Assembly: GCA_001462255.1 (NCBI GenBank)
Contig: LIUJ01000275.1
Coordinates: 1 to 6,245 of the forward strand
Length of the DNA stretch: 6,245 bases
DNA from: Fibrobacteria bacterium GUT77
GTDB lineage: Bacteria; Fibrobacterota; Chitinivibrionia; Chitinivibrionales; Chitinispirillaceae
Direction of reading: 5' to 3'
Shown here one piece after another: positions 1 through 6,146 of this stretch. The stretch's first letter is position 1, and the number at the start of each line of letters is the position of its first letter. Made by a program: the position numbers and the translations under genes. The notes beneath the pieces were generated by a model. The model was not told the origin of the DNA, did no database searches, and saw only the letters and a list, made by a program, of their open reading frames with translations.

Positions 1-28
1 CGCCCGCGCCGTTCGTCGATTCAAGGAC

Positions 29-49
29 GGGCGACCGGGACGGTCGCCC
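29..49. repeat. GC-rich perfect hairpin, REP-like intergenic palindrome
   Basis: An 8-bp perfect inverted repeat (GGGCGACC at 29-36, GGTCGCCC at 42-49) is separated by a 5-base loop (GGGAC). It is followed on the plus strand by CCTACGGG. It lies about 53 bases past the ruvB stop. The shape, a short GC palindrome with a CCCCTACG flank, resembles dispersed extragenic palindromes seen in many bacterial genomes. Family membership is inferred from general appearance, because only one copy is visible here. No T-run follows on the minus strand, so it is not a classical terminator, although it could stabilise the 3' end of the ruv transcript. Confidence 0.55.
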
Positions 50-101
50 CTACGGGTCAACATTACGTCATTATTGTTGAATAAAAATGAACCGACAATC
101 A

Positions 102-1154
102 CTATTCCGACCCCATGACATCAAACAAATCCGCGGCGACACGTCCCGTCGGCGGTATTTTATTGAAATATTTATACGTCTTAGCCGTCACCTCACGTCC
201 GCGTTGCGTACGCTTTAAGAATCCCGACTGAATTAAAAACGGCTCGTACACCTCCTCTATCGTGTCCGGCTCCTCCCCCACCACCACAGCCACCGTGCCC
301 AAACCCACCGGGCCGCCGCCGTAGTGTTCTATAATCGACAGCAGGATACTTCTGTCCATTTCGTCCAACCCGCTCGAATCGACACCGAGAAGCGACAGTG
401 TCTTGTTGACGATCTCAACCGTAATAGTTCCGTCGCCCCTAACCTCCGCCACGTCTCTGCATCGTCGCAACAATCTGTTCGCTATACGCGGGGTGCCGCG
501 CGCCCTTTTGCCAAGCTCAAACGCCGCTTCATCCGCGCACTTGACACCTAGGATCGACGCCGACCGCGTTATCACCCGTTTCAACTCATCCGGCGTGTAG
601 TAGGCAAGGCGGCAAACATAACCGAAGCGGGCGTGCATCGGCGAAGTCAACATCCCCGCCCGCGTAGTAGCGCCGACCAGCGTGAACGGTTTTAGGTTAA
701 GGCGTATTGACCTCGCCGCCGGACCGTCGCCTATCGTTATGTCAAATACAAAATCCTCCATCGCCGGATAAAGAGACTCCTCAACCACACGATTCAGGCG
801 GTGTATCTCATCTATGAATAAGATTTCCCGCTCCGTCAAGTTGGTCAAGCTACCGGCCAAGTCGCCTTTTTTCTCCAAAACGGGGCCGGAGGTAGTTTGT
901 ATGGATACGCCTAACTCATTCGCTAAAATACGCGACAACGTCGTTTTACCGAGCCCCGGCGGGCCGCAGAAGAGCACGTGGTCGAGCGCTTCGAAACGCT
1001 TCTTGGCCGCCTCCACGAATATCCGCAAATTCTCCTTTATCGCCTCTTGGCCGATGAAGTCGGAAAAACTCAACGGACGCAGGGCGTTGTCGAACTGCTC
1101 CTCATTGGAATCCGAGTCCGAGCGATTGGCGGATATTATTCGTTCATTTTCCAT
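102..1154 (-). CDS. ruvB: Holliday junction branch migration DNA helicase RuvB
   Basis: RuvB is the AAA+ ATPase that forms hexameric rings on either side of a RuvA-bound Holliday junction and pumps DNA to drive branch migration. The 350-residue product is slightly longer than the E. coli protein (336). Visible motifs are Walker A GPPGLGKT (64-71), Walker B LFIDEIH (112-118), the sensor-1 segment GATTRAG (161-167), HARFG (174-178) holding the likely arginine finger R176, and sensor-2 GTPRIANRLL (220-229). A C-terminal winged-helix region follows, with GGGPVGL near 279-285. The ATG lies one base after the ruvA stop (TAA-T-ATG). No good Shine-Dalgarno is present, so translation probably depends on coupling to ruvA. 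The stop is TAG. It is the last gene of the ruv operon and shows no defect. Confidence 0.98.
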   Translation of the reverse strand: MENERIISANRSDSDSNEEQFDNALRPLSFSDFIGQEAIKENLRIFVEAAKKRFEALDHVLFCGPPGLGKTTLSRILANELGVSIQTTSGPVLEKKGDLAGSLTNLTEREILFIDEIHRLNRVVEESLYPAMEDFVFDITIGDGPAARSIRLNLKPFTLVGATTRAGMLTSPMHARFGYVCRLAYYTPDELKRVITRSASILGVKCADEAAFELGKRARGTPRIANRLLRRCRDVAEVRGDGTITVEIVNKTLSLLGVDSSGLDEMDRSILLSIIEHYGGGPVGLGTVAVVVGEEPDTIEEVYEPFLIQSGFLKRTQRGREVTAKTYKYFNKIPPTGRVAADLFDVMGSE

Positions 1155-1155
1155 A

Positions 1156-1749
1156 TTATATGACTTGCAACGCTTTCTTTATCCACTCTTCTATTGACGC
1201 GTCTTTGTCTATCTCTTGGGCTACTCGGTCCATCGCTTTGGTCACTTGCTTATCATTATATCCCAATGACAACATCGCGGCGTAAGCCTCCTCTTTACGG
1301 CCTTTTGGGGCGACGGGCTTTATCGCTGACGCTGAAGTTGATGAGTACATTCCCAATTTTCCTTTTAACTCAACGACTATCCGCTCGGCCGTCTTCGCGC
1401 CTATGCCGGGAATTTTTCGCAACATCGTCGTGTCGCCGGCGTTTATGTACATCACTAAGTTCTCTATCGACACGCCGGACATTATGCTCATTGCCACCTT
1501 GGGGCCCACGGAATTTACGGTGATCAATTGGCGAAAAATTTCACGGTCGGTCTTGGACGCGAACCCATATAACTTGACATCATCCTCACGTTGATAATAA
1601 TGAATGTATACCTTGGCCTCCTTGCCCGGTTCGGGAAGCCGCTCATACGTGGATAACGGAATCGACACGGCATACCCGACACCTGTCGTCTCAATCGCGA
1701 CATACGTAAGCTCTTTATCGGTAAGGGTGCCGCGTATATAGTCTATCAT
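1156..1749 (-). CDS. ruvA: Holliday junction DNA-binding protein RuvA
   Basis: RuvA binds four-way junctions as a tetramer or double tetramer, holds them in an open square form and loads RuvB. The 197-residue product has all three domains. An N-terminal OB fold (about 1-63) carries the acidic pin pair E55-D56 inside REDD, at the same numbering as E. coli. Two helix-hairpin-helix motifs follow, VNSVGPKVA (78-86) and LRKIPGIGAKTAERI (110-124). A flexible linker (about 135-150) leads to the RuvB-contacting domain III (KEEAYAAMLSLGYND, 152-166). The start ATG has a good Shine-Dalgarno (AAAAGGA, 5-base spacer). It lies 23 bases after the toxin gene, so the usual direct link to ruvC is interrupted. 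Downstream it abuts ruvB with a one-base gap. Confidence 0.97.
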   Translation of the reverse strand: MIDYIRGTLTDKELTYVAIETTGVGYAVSIPLSTYERLPEPGKEAKVYIHYYQREDDVKLYGFASKTDREIFRQLITVNSVGPKVAMSIMSGVSIENLVMYINAGDTTMLRKIPGIGAKTAERIVVELKGKLGMYSSTSASAIKPVAPKGRKEEAYAAMLSLGYNDKQVTKAMDRVAQEIDKDASIEEWIKKALQVI

Positions 1750-1772
1750 TTTTGTCCTTTTACATAAAAATT

Positions 1773-2048
1773 TTACTTTTTGTACACATCACCCCTATTA
1801 TCCACATCGACCACAAATATTTTTAGAATATCTTCCGCATTTATTTTATCGAATAAAATCCTGATATCACCTATTCTAACCCTATAGCGATTCTTATAGC
1901 CGTGTAATCGTTTAATATTTTTACCATTAGGTAATTGATATATTGCCGTATATATCTGCACCTGCCTTTTTAGTGATTGTAACGATACGAATTTTTGAGC
2001 TGTTTTGCTTATATTAATTTCTTTATTCTTATTTTTGTAAGTCCGCAT
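1773..2048 (-). CDS. RelE/ParE-superfamily toxin of a type II toxin-antitoxin pair
   Basis: This 91-residue basic protein has the RelE/ParE fold signature. A basic N-terminal helical part is followed by KRLHGYKNRYRVRIGDIR (46-63), then ILFDK, a hydrophobic strand ILKIFVVDV (74-82) and the terminal motif DNRGDVY (83-89). RelE relatives cleave mRNA on the ribosome, while ParE relatives poison gyrase. The pattern RYRVRIGDIRILF with NRGDVY is closer to RelE, with R58, R63, R85 and Y89 as candidate active-site residues. That assignment is by motif only. The ATG lies inside the 3' end of the upstream small gene (20-bp overlap), with AGGA seven bases before it, the usual antitoxin-toxin coupling. 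The gene is AT-rich compared with ruvA and ruvC. I see no frameshift or truncation, so it appears intact. Confidence 0.85.
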   Translation of the reverse strand: MRTYKNKNKEINISKTAQKFVSLQSLKRQVQIYTAIYQLPNGKNIKRLHGYKNRYRVRIGDIRILFDKINAEDILKIFVVDVDNRGDVYKK

Positions 2049-2286
2049 AAGTTAATCCTGATTCTTTTAACGCTTCTTCTAAACTCACGTATTCTTCATC
2101 TTTCTTTTCATCAGCCCGTATAGACATCTCATAATCGTATTCATCAAGCGGAATGCCATATTCTTTATCTACATCCCATTCCTCACCGGTTAAATAATCA
2201 ATATAACTCCGAAGAACAAACAATTTATCCTCCGGGACGTCACTGATTTTACTACGGATTACATTACGTACCTCCGCTTCAACCAT
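2029..2286 (-). CDS. Probable antitoxin partner of the RelE/ParE-type toxin
   Basis: The product is a small acidic protein of 85 residues, directly upstream of the toxin and overlapping it by 20 bp. The N-terminal part (about 4-35, with VPEDKLFVLRSYIDYL) reads as two short helices of the kind found in DUF2281/VapB-like or other small antitoxins. The middle (36-65) is very acidic. The C-terminus, EEYVSLEEALKESGLTYADL (64-83), resembles toxin-wrapping tails of RelB-like antitoxins. I cannot name the family, and the antitoxin role rests mainly on position, size and charge. The start ATG is well set by a strong Shine-Dalgarno (AGGAGG, 5-base spacer), much stronger than the toxin's. That is consistent with antitoxin being made in excess. 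It begins 21 bases after the ruvC stop, leaving little room for a private promoter outside ruvC. Confidence 0.75.
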   Translation of the reverse strand: MVEAEVRNVIRSKISDVPEDKLFVLRSYIDYLTGEEWDVDKEYGIPLDEYDYEMSIRADEKKDEEYVSLEEALKESGLTYADLQK

Positions 2287-2302
2287 ACGTTCCTCCTATT
2301 TT

Positions 2303-2314
2303 TACACTTATGTA
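2303..2314. promoter_or_regulatory. Short dyad upstream of the antitoxin, possible operator
   Basis: On the plus strand TACA-N4-TGTA spans the ruvC stop codon, with its near edge 16 bases upstream of the antitoxin start. Antitoxins of this class often bind short palindromes next to their start and repress their own operon, so the position is suggestive. The dyad is only 4+4 bases in AT-rich DNA and could be chance. No convincing -35/-10 pair accompanies it. Confidence 0.15.
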
Positions 2315-2799
2315 CTGATTAACGCCGCCCTGCCCATGTTATAAAAGTCGCACATCGCCACGGCCAAAGCGTCGTAGGCGTCCTGCCTCGTCTTGTCGTC
2401 CGGCAACGCCAAAAGCCTTTTCATCATGTACTTGACCTGCTCTTTTTCCGCGTTTCCGTTGCCGGTTACCGCCTTCTTTATCTCACGGGGACTGTACTCA
2501 AACACCCCGCACCCCCGCTGCGCCGCCGCCAACATAGCCACCCCGCGGGCGTGCCCCAAAACAAGCGTAGTATGAACATTTTTGCCGTAAAAAGCCTCCT
2601 CAACAGCTACACGGTCCGGAGAATGCTCATCAATCTTCCGGCACAACCCGTCATAAATCAACAACAACCGCCGACACAGAGGTTCTGAAGTATCGGTAAC
2701 AATCACCCCGAAATCAACCCAAGAAACGGAATTGCCGGAAACACGAATCAAACCGAAGCCGGTAGCCGCGGTACCGGGATCTATACCCATTATTATCAT
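2308..2799 (-). CDS. ruvC: Crossover junction endodeoxyribonuclease RuvC
   Basis: RuvC is the dimeric, metal-dependent resolvase that nicks Holliday junctions symmetrically, working with RuvAB. The 163-residue product has the RNase H-like fold and all four catalytic acids: D7 in GIDPGTAATGFG (5-16), E67 in VAVEEAF (64-70), and D140 and D143 in RQDAYDALAVA (138-148). The segment YGKNVHTTLVLGHARG (71-86) and the SPREIKKAVTGNGNAEKEQV block (103-122) are typical of the family. The start MIIMGIDPG matches the usual N-terminus, so the upstream ATG is preferred over the internal one three codons later. The 17 bases before the ATG are nearly all A and T, and the nearest AGGA lies before them, too far for standard spacing. 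It lies 47 bases after yebC and 21 bases before the antitoxin gene. Confidence 0.97.
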   Translation of the reverse strand: MIIMGIDPGTAATGFGLIRVSGNSVSWVDFGVIVTDTSEPLCRRLLLIYDGLCRKIDEHSPDRVAVEEAFYGKNVHTTLVLGHARGVAMLAAAQRGCGVFEYSPREIKKAVTGNGNAEKEQVKYMMKRLLALPDDKTRQDAYDALAVAMCDFYNMGRAALIST

Positions 2800-2846
2800 A
2801 ATTTTTTATTTTTTTATCCTATCATCCTTATTAACACTACCCCGTC

Positions 2847-3593
2847 CTAATCCATCTTGGCCGCTTCCTCGTCGCTGACGTCAAACCCGGCGTATACGTG
2901 CTGGGTATCGTCAAGCTCGTCCAACGCGTCGACCAATTTCATAACCTTGACCGCGGCGGTAGCGTCCAAATTGACCGGCGTGTCGACTACCTTCGTGATC
3001 TCCGCCGAGGTCGGCTCAATCTTGGCGGTTACGATAGCCTCCCGCACCGCGTCAAAGGCGTCTACCGTAGTGGTAATCTCGTACTCGTCGCCGTCGGTCG
3101 ACATATCGTCGGCGCCGGCTTCCAACGCCAGTTCCATGAGCTTGTCCTCGCCCACGTCGTCCTTGCCGACCGTTATGATGCCCTTAGACTTGAACATCCT
3201 CGCCACGGAGTTTGTTTGGCCGAGGTTGCCGCCGTACTTGGTGAGCAGGTGGCGCACCTCCGCCACCGTACGGTTGCGATTGTCGGTCACGGCCTCAATG
3301 AGGATGGCCACCCCGCCCGGCCCGTATCCCTCGAATGTGATTTCCTCATAATTCACACCGTCGAGCTGACCGGTACCTTTTTGTATGGCCGACTCAACGT
3401 TCTTGCCCGGCATATTGGCCGCCCTGGCCGCGGAGACGGCGGTACGCAGACGCGGATTGGCCGAAACATCCCCGCCGCCTATACGCGCCGCGATGGTAAT
3501 CTCGCGAATCAACCTATTAAACAACTTCCCCCGCGCGGCGTCGGCCTTACCCTTCGCCCGCTTTATTGTAGCCCATTTGGAGTGGCCTGACAT
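2847..3593 (-). CDS. yebC: YebC/TACO1-family translation factor or regulator
   Basis: The 248-residue product is a full-length YebC/PmpR/TACO1 protein. The N-terminal signature MSGHSKWATIKRAKGKAD (1-18) and KLFNRLIREI (23-32) are intact. So is the domain 2 motif FEGYGPGGVAILIEAVTDNR (87-106), followed by RTVAEVRH. Members have been described as DNA-binding regulators and, more recently, as ribosome-associated factors that help translation, with TACO1 being the mitochondrial form. The biochemical role here is inferred from the family only. The start ATG has a clear Shine-Dalgarno (AAAAAAGGA, about 8 bases away), and the stop is TAG. It sits 79 bases after murI and 47 bases before ruvC, an association with ruvC seen in many bacteria. 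The C-terminus is strongly acidic. The gene appears normal. Confidence 0.96.
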   Translation of the reverse strand: MSGHSKWATIKRAKGKADAARGKLFNRLIREITIAARIGGGDVSANPRLRTAVSAARAANMPGKNVESAIQKGTGQLDGVNYEEITFEGYGPGGVAILIEAVTDNRNRTVAEVRHLLTKYGGNLGQTNSVARMFKSKGIITVGKDDVGEDKLMELALEAGADDMSTDGDEYEITTTVDAFDAVREAIVTAKIEPTSAEITKVVDTPVNLDATAAVKVMKLVDALDELDDTQHVYAGFDVSDEEAAKMD

Positions 3594-3672
3594 TAGTGTT
3601 GTCCTTTTTTGATGGTTTTGAGATATATTTATCCATAAAAATAATAAAAATAATCATATAACATAAAAATAT
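3594..3672 (-). promoter_or_regulatory. AT-rich spacer before yebC, possible promoter region
   Basis: The 79 bases between the murI stop and the yebC start are strikingly AT-rich, and this is the longest spacer inside the gene cluster. It is the most likely place for a promoter separating the amidase-murI unit from the yebC-ruv unit. Read on the minus strand it contains -10-like hexamers (TATGAT, TAAATA), but I find no matching -35 at 16-18 bases for either. No hairpin with T-run ends the murI transcript. The call rests on composition and position only. Confidence 0.25.
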
Positions 3673-4587
3673 TTACACCTCTTTCTCCTCAAGCTCCTCC
3701 ACCGACACCTTCTCTATGCTCGGCAACCCCGCCCCCAAAAGCGTCTCCGCCACCGACTCAAAATTCGGCGTCACGTCGGAGACCAAGAACCGGCTCGCGG
3801 CGACCCCCTCGGAGTTATCCGCCGAGAACTGACCCGCCGCCCGTTTAACCGCCGCCTGCCGCTCTTGTTGCTCCATAGATTTACTATGCGACTGCGCCGC
3901 AGGATACTCCGTTCCCGTCGCCTTCATTATGTGTTGCGCCTCCTTCGCCGTCCACAAGGCGCTGTCCACCAACTGTATGCGGTTCCCTACCGTGCTCTGA
4001 ATCACCTCCATCAATATGGGATAATGCGTACATCCGAGTATCAGCGTGTCAATCCCCAAATCCACCATTTCGTAAAGATAGTGTTGCACGGCAAGCCGCG
4101 TGATGTCGTTGTCTATCATCCCCTCCTCGACCAACGGCACGAAGAGCGGGCACGGTTTTCCGTAAACCTTTATGCTCGGATCTATGCTATTGATCGCCTT
4201 GGCGTACGCTCCCGACCTCACCGTCGCCGCCGTGCCTATAACCCCTATCCGCTTCTCCGCGCTACGCGTAGCCGCCGCGCGCGCCCCGGGTAGCACCACG
4301 CCAATCACCGGAACATCCTTAATATGCCGCTCCAAATAGTCTATCGCCACAGACGAAACAGTGTTGCACGCGACTATCAACATCTTAACGTTGAGGTCCA
4401 AAAGCGTCCGCGCGTCCTGCAACCCAAAGCGCCGGATCGTCTCCTCCGACTTGCCGCCGTATGGCACGCGCGCCGTGTCGCCCAAATAAATTATCCGCTC
4501 CCAGGGCATAAGGCGGAATATCTCCTTAGCCACCGTCAGCCCCCCAAGCCCCGAATCGAAAACGCCTATCGGCCGCGTGTCGCCCAC
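3673..4587 (-). CDS. murI: Glutamate racemase
   Basis: This cytoplasmic, cofactor-independent enzyme interconverts L- and D-glutamate, and D-glutamate is added to the peptidoglycan stem by MurD. The 304-residue product has IGVFDSGLGGLTV (7-19) with D11 and S12, YLGDTARVPYG (34-44), the first catalytic cysteine C74 in VACNT (72-76), and the second, C186, in LGCTHYP (184-190). It is longer than the usual 260-275 residues. The excess lies mainly in a hydrophilic Q/S/A-rich stretch (about 225-262) just before the conserved terminal block RFLVSD (266-271). The start is GTG, sharing its first G with the amidase TAG stop. A run of six G, 5 bases upstream, may act as ribosome-binding site. This start places IGVFDSG at the normal distance. 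Translation is probably coupled to the amidase. Confidence 0.96.
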   Translation of the reverse strand: MGDTRPIGVFDSGLGGLTVAKEIFRLMPWERIIYLGDTARVPYGGKSEETIRRFGLQDARTLLDLNVKMLIVACNTVSSVAIDYLERHIKDVPVIGVVLPGARAAATRSAEKRIGVIGTAATVRSGAYAKAINSIDPSIKVYGKPCPLFVPLVEEGMIDNDITRLAVQHYLYEMVDLGIDTLILGCTHYPILMEVIQSTVGNRIQLVDSALWTAKEAQHIMKATGTEYPAAQSHSKSMEQQERQAAVKRAAGQFSADNSEGVAASRFLVSDVTPNFESVAETLLGAGLPSIEKVSVEELEEKEV

Positions 4588-6146
4588 TACTGCCCCCCGT
4601 CAAACTGTTGCTTGAACTTTATAACGGCCTCCGAGAGCGCCGCCGCCATTTGAAACTGTATCCGTTTGTCGGAGAGCAACTTCTCCTCGTCGGGATTTGA
4701 GATGAACCCGGTCTCTACGAGCACCGACGGCATATACGCGCCGTTTAGCACCCAAAAGTTAGCCTGACCCACACCGAGCTGTAGCCGCGGTATCTGCTTT
4801 AAATTCGCCCCCAACGACTGCTCAATAAATATGCAAAGATCCTGGCTCTCCCGCAAATACTCCGCGCCGGCTATGCTTATCAGCACGTCCTGCAACGCGT
4901 CGTAGTTGGAACGCTTGCTCTTGTCCTCAAGCTCTATAACGGCGTTTTCCCGCATAGCCACCATCTTGTCCTCCTCATTTTTGGCTTGCGAGAGAAAGTA
5001 TACCTTGTACCCGCGCGCCGAGGCGCGTTTCTTGTTGTTTCCCCCAACGGCGTCGGCGTGTATGCTCACGAAGAGATCGGCCTTCTTCTCATTCGCGAAC
5101 TTGGTTCTGTCCCCAAGCGGTATGAAAACGTCCTTATCCCGCGTCATAAAAACCTTAAACCCCGCCTTCTCAAGCATGGCGCGCAACTCCAACCCTATAC
5201 CGAGCACTACGGTCTTCTCCATAACCCCAGTAGGCCCTATCGCCCCCGGATCCTTGCCGCCGTGCCCCGGATCCACAACGACCGTGCGAATGAGCGACGC
5301 GTCGAGCGGCACCTGGGCGGTCGACGCCGAGGCTTTCGGCTTCTTCTGCTCAATCTTTGGCTTAAGCGAAATCATAAGCGTGCGAGTCTTGGCGCTGTAT
5401 TCCACATACGGCGTTTCCACAGCCTGTTTCATGATAAGCGACACCTGCGCCGACTCGTCGTACTGCAACGTAAACGCCGAATCGACGACGCCGACACGCA
5501 TACTCCGCTTTATGGCCTTAGGATCAAGCTTGCCGCCGCCGAAGTTTATAACCACATTGGGATGATAGTAGGTACACTCGTAAGGCAACGAATCGGCCAA
5601 CACTATGGAAACAAGCGTCCCGTTTTGTTTCGCTTCGTTGGATACGGACAACACGTTGTATTTCAGCGCGTTTACGGCAATCGTCGACGTTTGGGCGTTC
5701 CAACTAAGCGATCCGGTATGCTTTGCGCCGAAAATTTTGACTAAATACGGCGCCGGTAGGTACATAGCCGCCCCCTTACGGACAGGCGGGTACGGGATGA
5801 TGCTTGTAACGGTATCGACGCGATAGAACATGTTGTCTTGGATGAACGTTATAGCGCCGCGGTCGTTTGAGAAAACGGATTTGTTGGAAAAAACGCTCTG
5901 CGAGTGCTTGAACCCGGCGAGCTCGGCGAAAGCGGGCATTGACACGTAAGTCAAGCCGTTTTTCTCAAAAGCCGGGATCGCGGACGATTTGCCGTCGGGG
6001 ATCTTGCGGACGGTTGCGGTTGTGATAGCCGGAGGCGCGGCAACAGTCGGAGACGTTGGAGCCGGCGGTGTTGTTTGCGCCGTTGATGCTGTAGATATTA
6101 TCAGCATTACGAAGACGAAAATTATATGTGACAATATCTTTTTCAT
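4587..6146 (-). CDS. Exported N-acetylmuramoyl-L-alanine amidase (Amidase_3) with AMIN-like N-terminal part
   Basis: This zinc amidase cleaves the bond between MurNAc and L-Ala in peptidoglycan. The product has 519 residues from the ATG at 6146. A longer reading from a TTG at 6182 is possible, but it has no ribosome-binding site and would put 12 polar residues before the signal peptide. Residues 1-23 (MKKIL, a hydrophobic core, then STASTA|Q) form a signal peptide without a lipobox. A Pro/Thr-rich linker (24-50) follows. Next come a copper-amine-oxidase-N-like region (about 56-160) and a beta-rich AMIN-like region (about 163-263). A Lys/Ala linker then leads to the catalytic domain (about 285-516). 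Zinc ligands are H295 (DPGHGG), E310 (MEK) and H363 (SIHAD), and the catalytic glutamate is E478 (VETGFISN). It acts in the periplasm or wall. The AmiA/B/C type is not resolved. Confidence 0.93.
   Translation of the reverse strand: MKKILSHIIFVFVMLIISTASTAQTTPPAPTSPTVAAPPAITTATVRKIPDGKSSAIPAFEKNGLTYVSMPAFAELAGFKHSQSVFSNKSVFSNDRGAITFIQDNMFYRVDTVTSIIPYPPVRKGAAMYLPAPYLVKIFGAKHTGSLSWNAQTSTIAVNALKYNVLSVSNEAKQNGTLVSIVLADSLPYECTYYHPNVVINFGGGKLDPKAIKRSMRVGVVDSAFTLQYDESAQVSLIMKQAVETPYVEYSAKTRTLMISLKPKIEQKKPKASASTAQVPLDASLIRTVVVDPGHGGKDPGAIGPTGVMEKTVVLGIGLELRAMLEKAGFKVFMTRDKDVFIPLGDRTKFANEKKADLFVSIHADAVGGNNKKRASARGYKVYFLSQAKNEEDKMVAMRENAVIELEDKSKRSNYDALQDVLISIAGAEYLRESQDLCIFIEQSLGANLKQIPRLQLGVGQANFWVLNGAYMPSVLVETGFISNPDEEKLLSDKRIQFQMAAALSEAVIKFKQQFDGGQ
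5862..5897 (-). repeat. Imperfect 18-bp tandem duplication inside the amidase gene
   Basis: Two adjacent 18-base units encode SVFSNK and SVFSND (residues 84-95 of the 519-residue reading). The DNA copies have diverged but the peptide repeat is nearly exact, suggesting an old in-frame duplication in a loop of the N-terminal, non-catalytic region. No effect on function can be read from the sequence. Confidence 0.45.

Noticed and set aside
50..101. Rho-independent terminator after ruvB
   Set aside because: A TTTTTATT stretch follows the stop on the minus strand, but only a 5-bp imperfect stem can be drawn around it. The strong hairpin further on has no T-run after it.
1773..2048. The small gene as a degenerate or broken toxin remnant
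   Set aside because: The frame is complete, with a good ribosome-binding site, the basic core and the terminal NRGDVY motif, so nothing suggests decay.
2287..2330. Dedicated sigma-70 promoter for the toxin-antitoxin pair
   Set aside because: TAAAAA can serve as a -10-like hexamer, but no -35 at the right distance is seen, and the gap to ruvC is only 21 bases.
2898..3590. Long plus-strand open frame (230 codons) opposite yebC
   Set aside because: It lies entirely antisense to a textbook yebC. The frame stays open because of the codon bias of yebC. The translation shows no domain.
3594..3672. Terminator between murI and yebC
   Set aside because: The spacer is AT-rich with T-runs but has no GC stem before any of them.
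4986..5744. Plus-strand open frame (252 codons) opposite the amidase gene
   Set aside because: The peptide is rich in Arg, His and Pro with no family features, and it is fully covered by the amidase coding region on the other strand.
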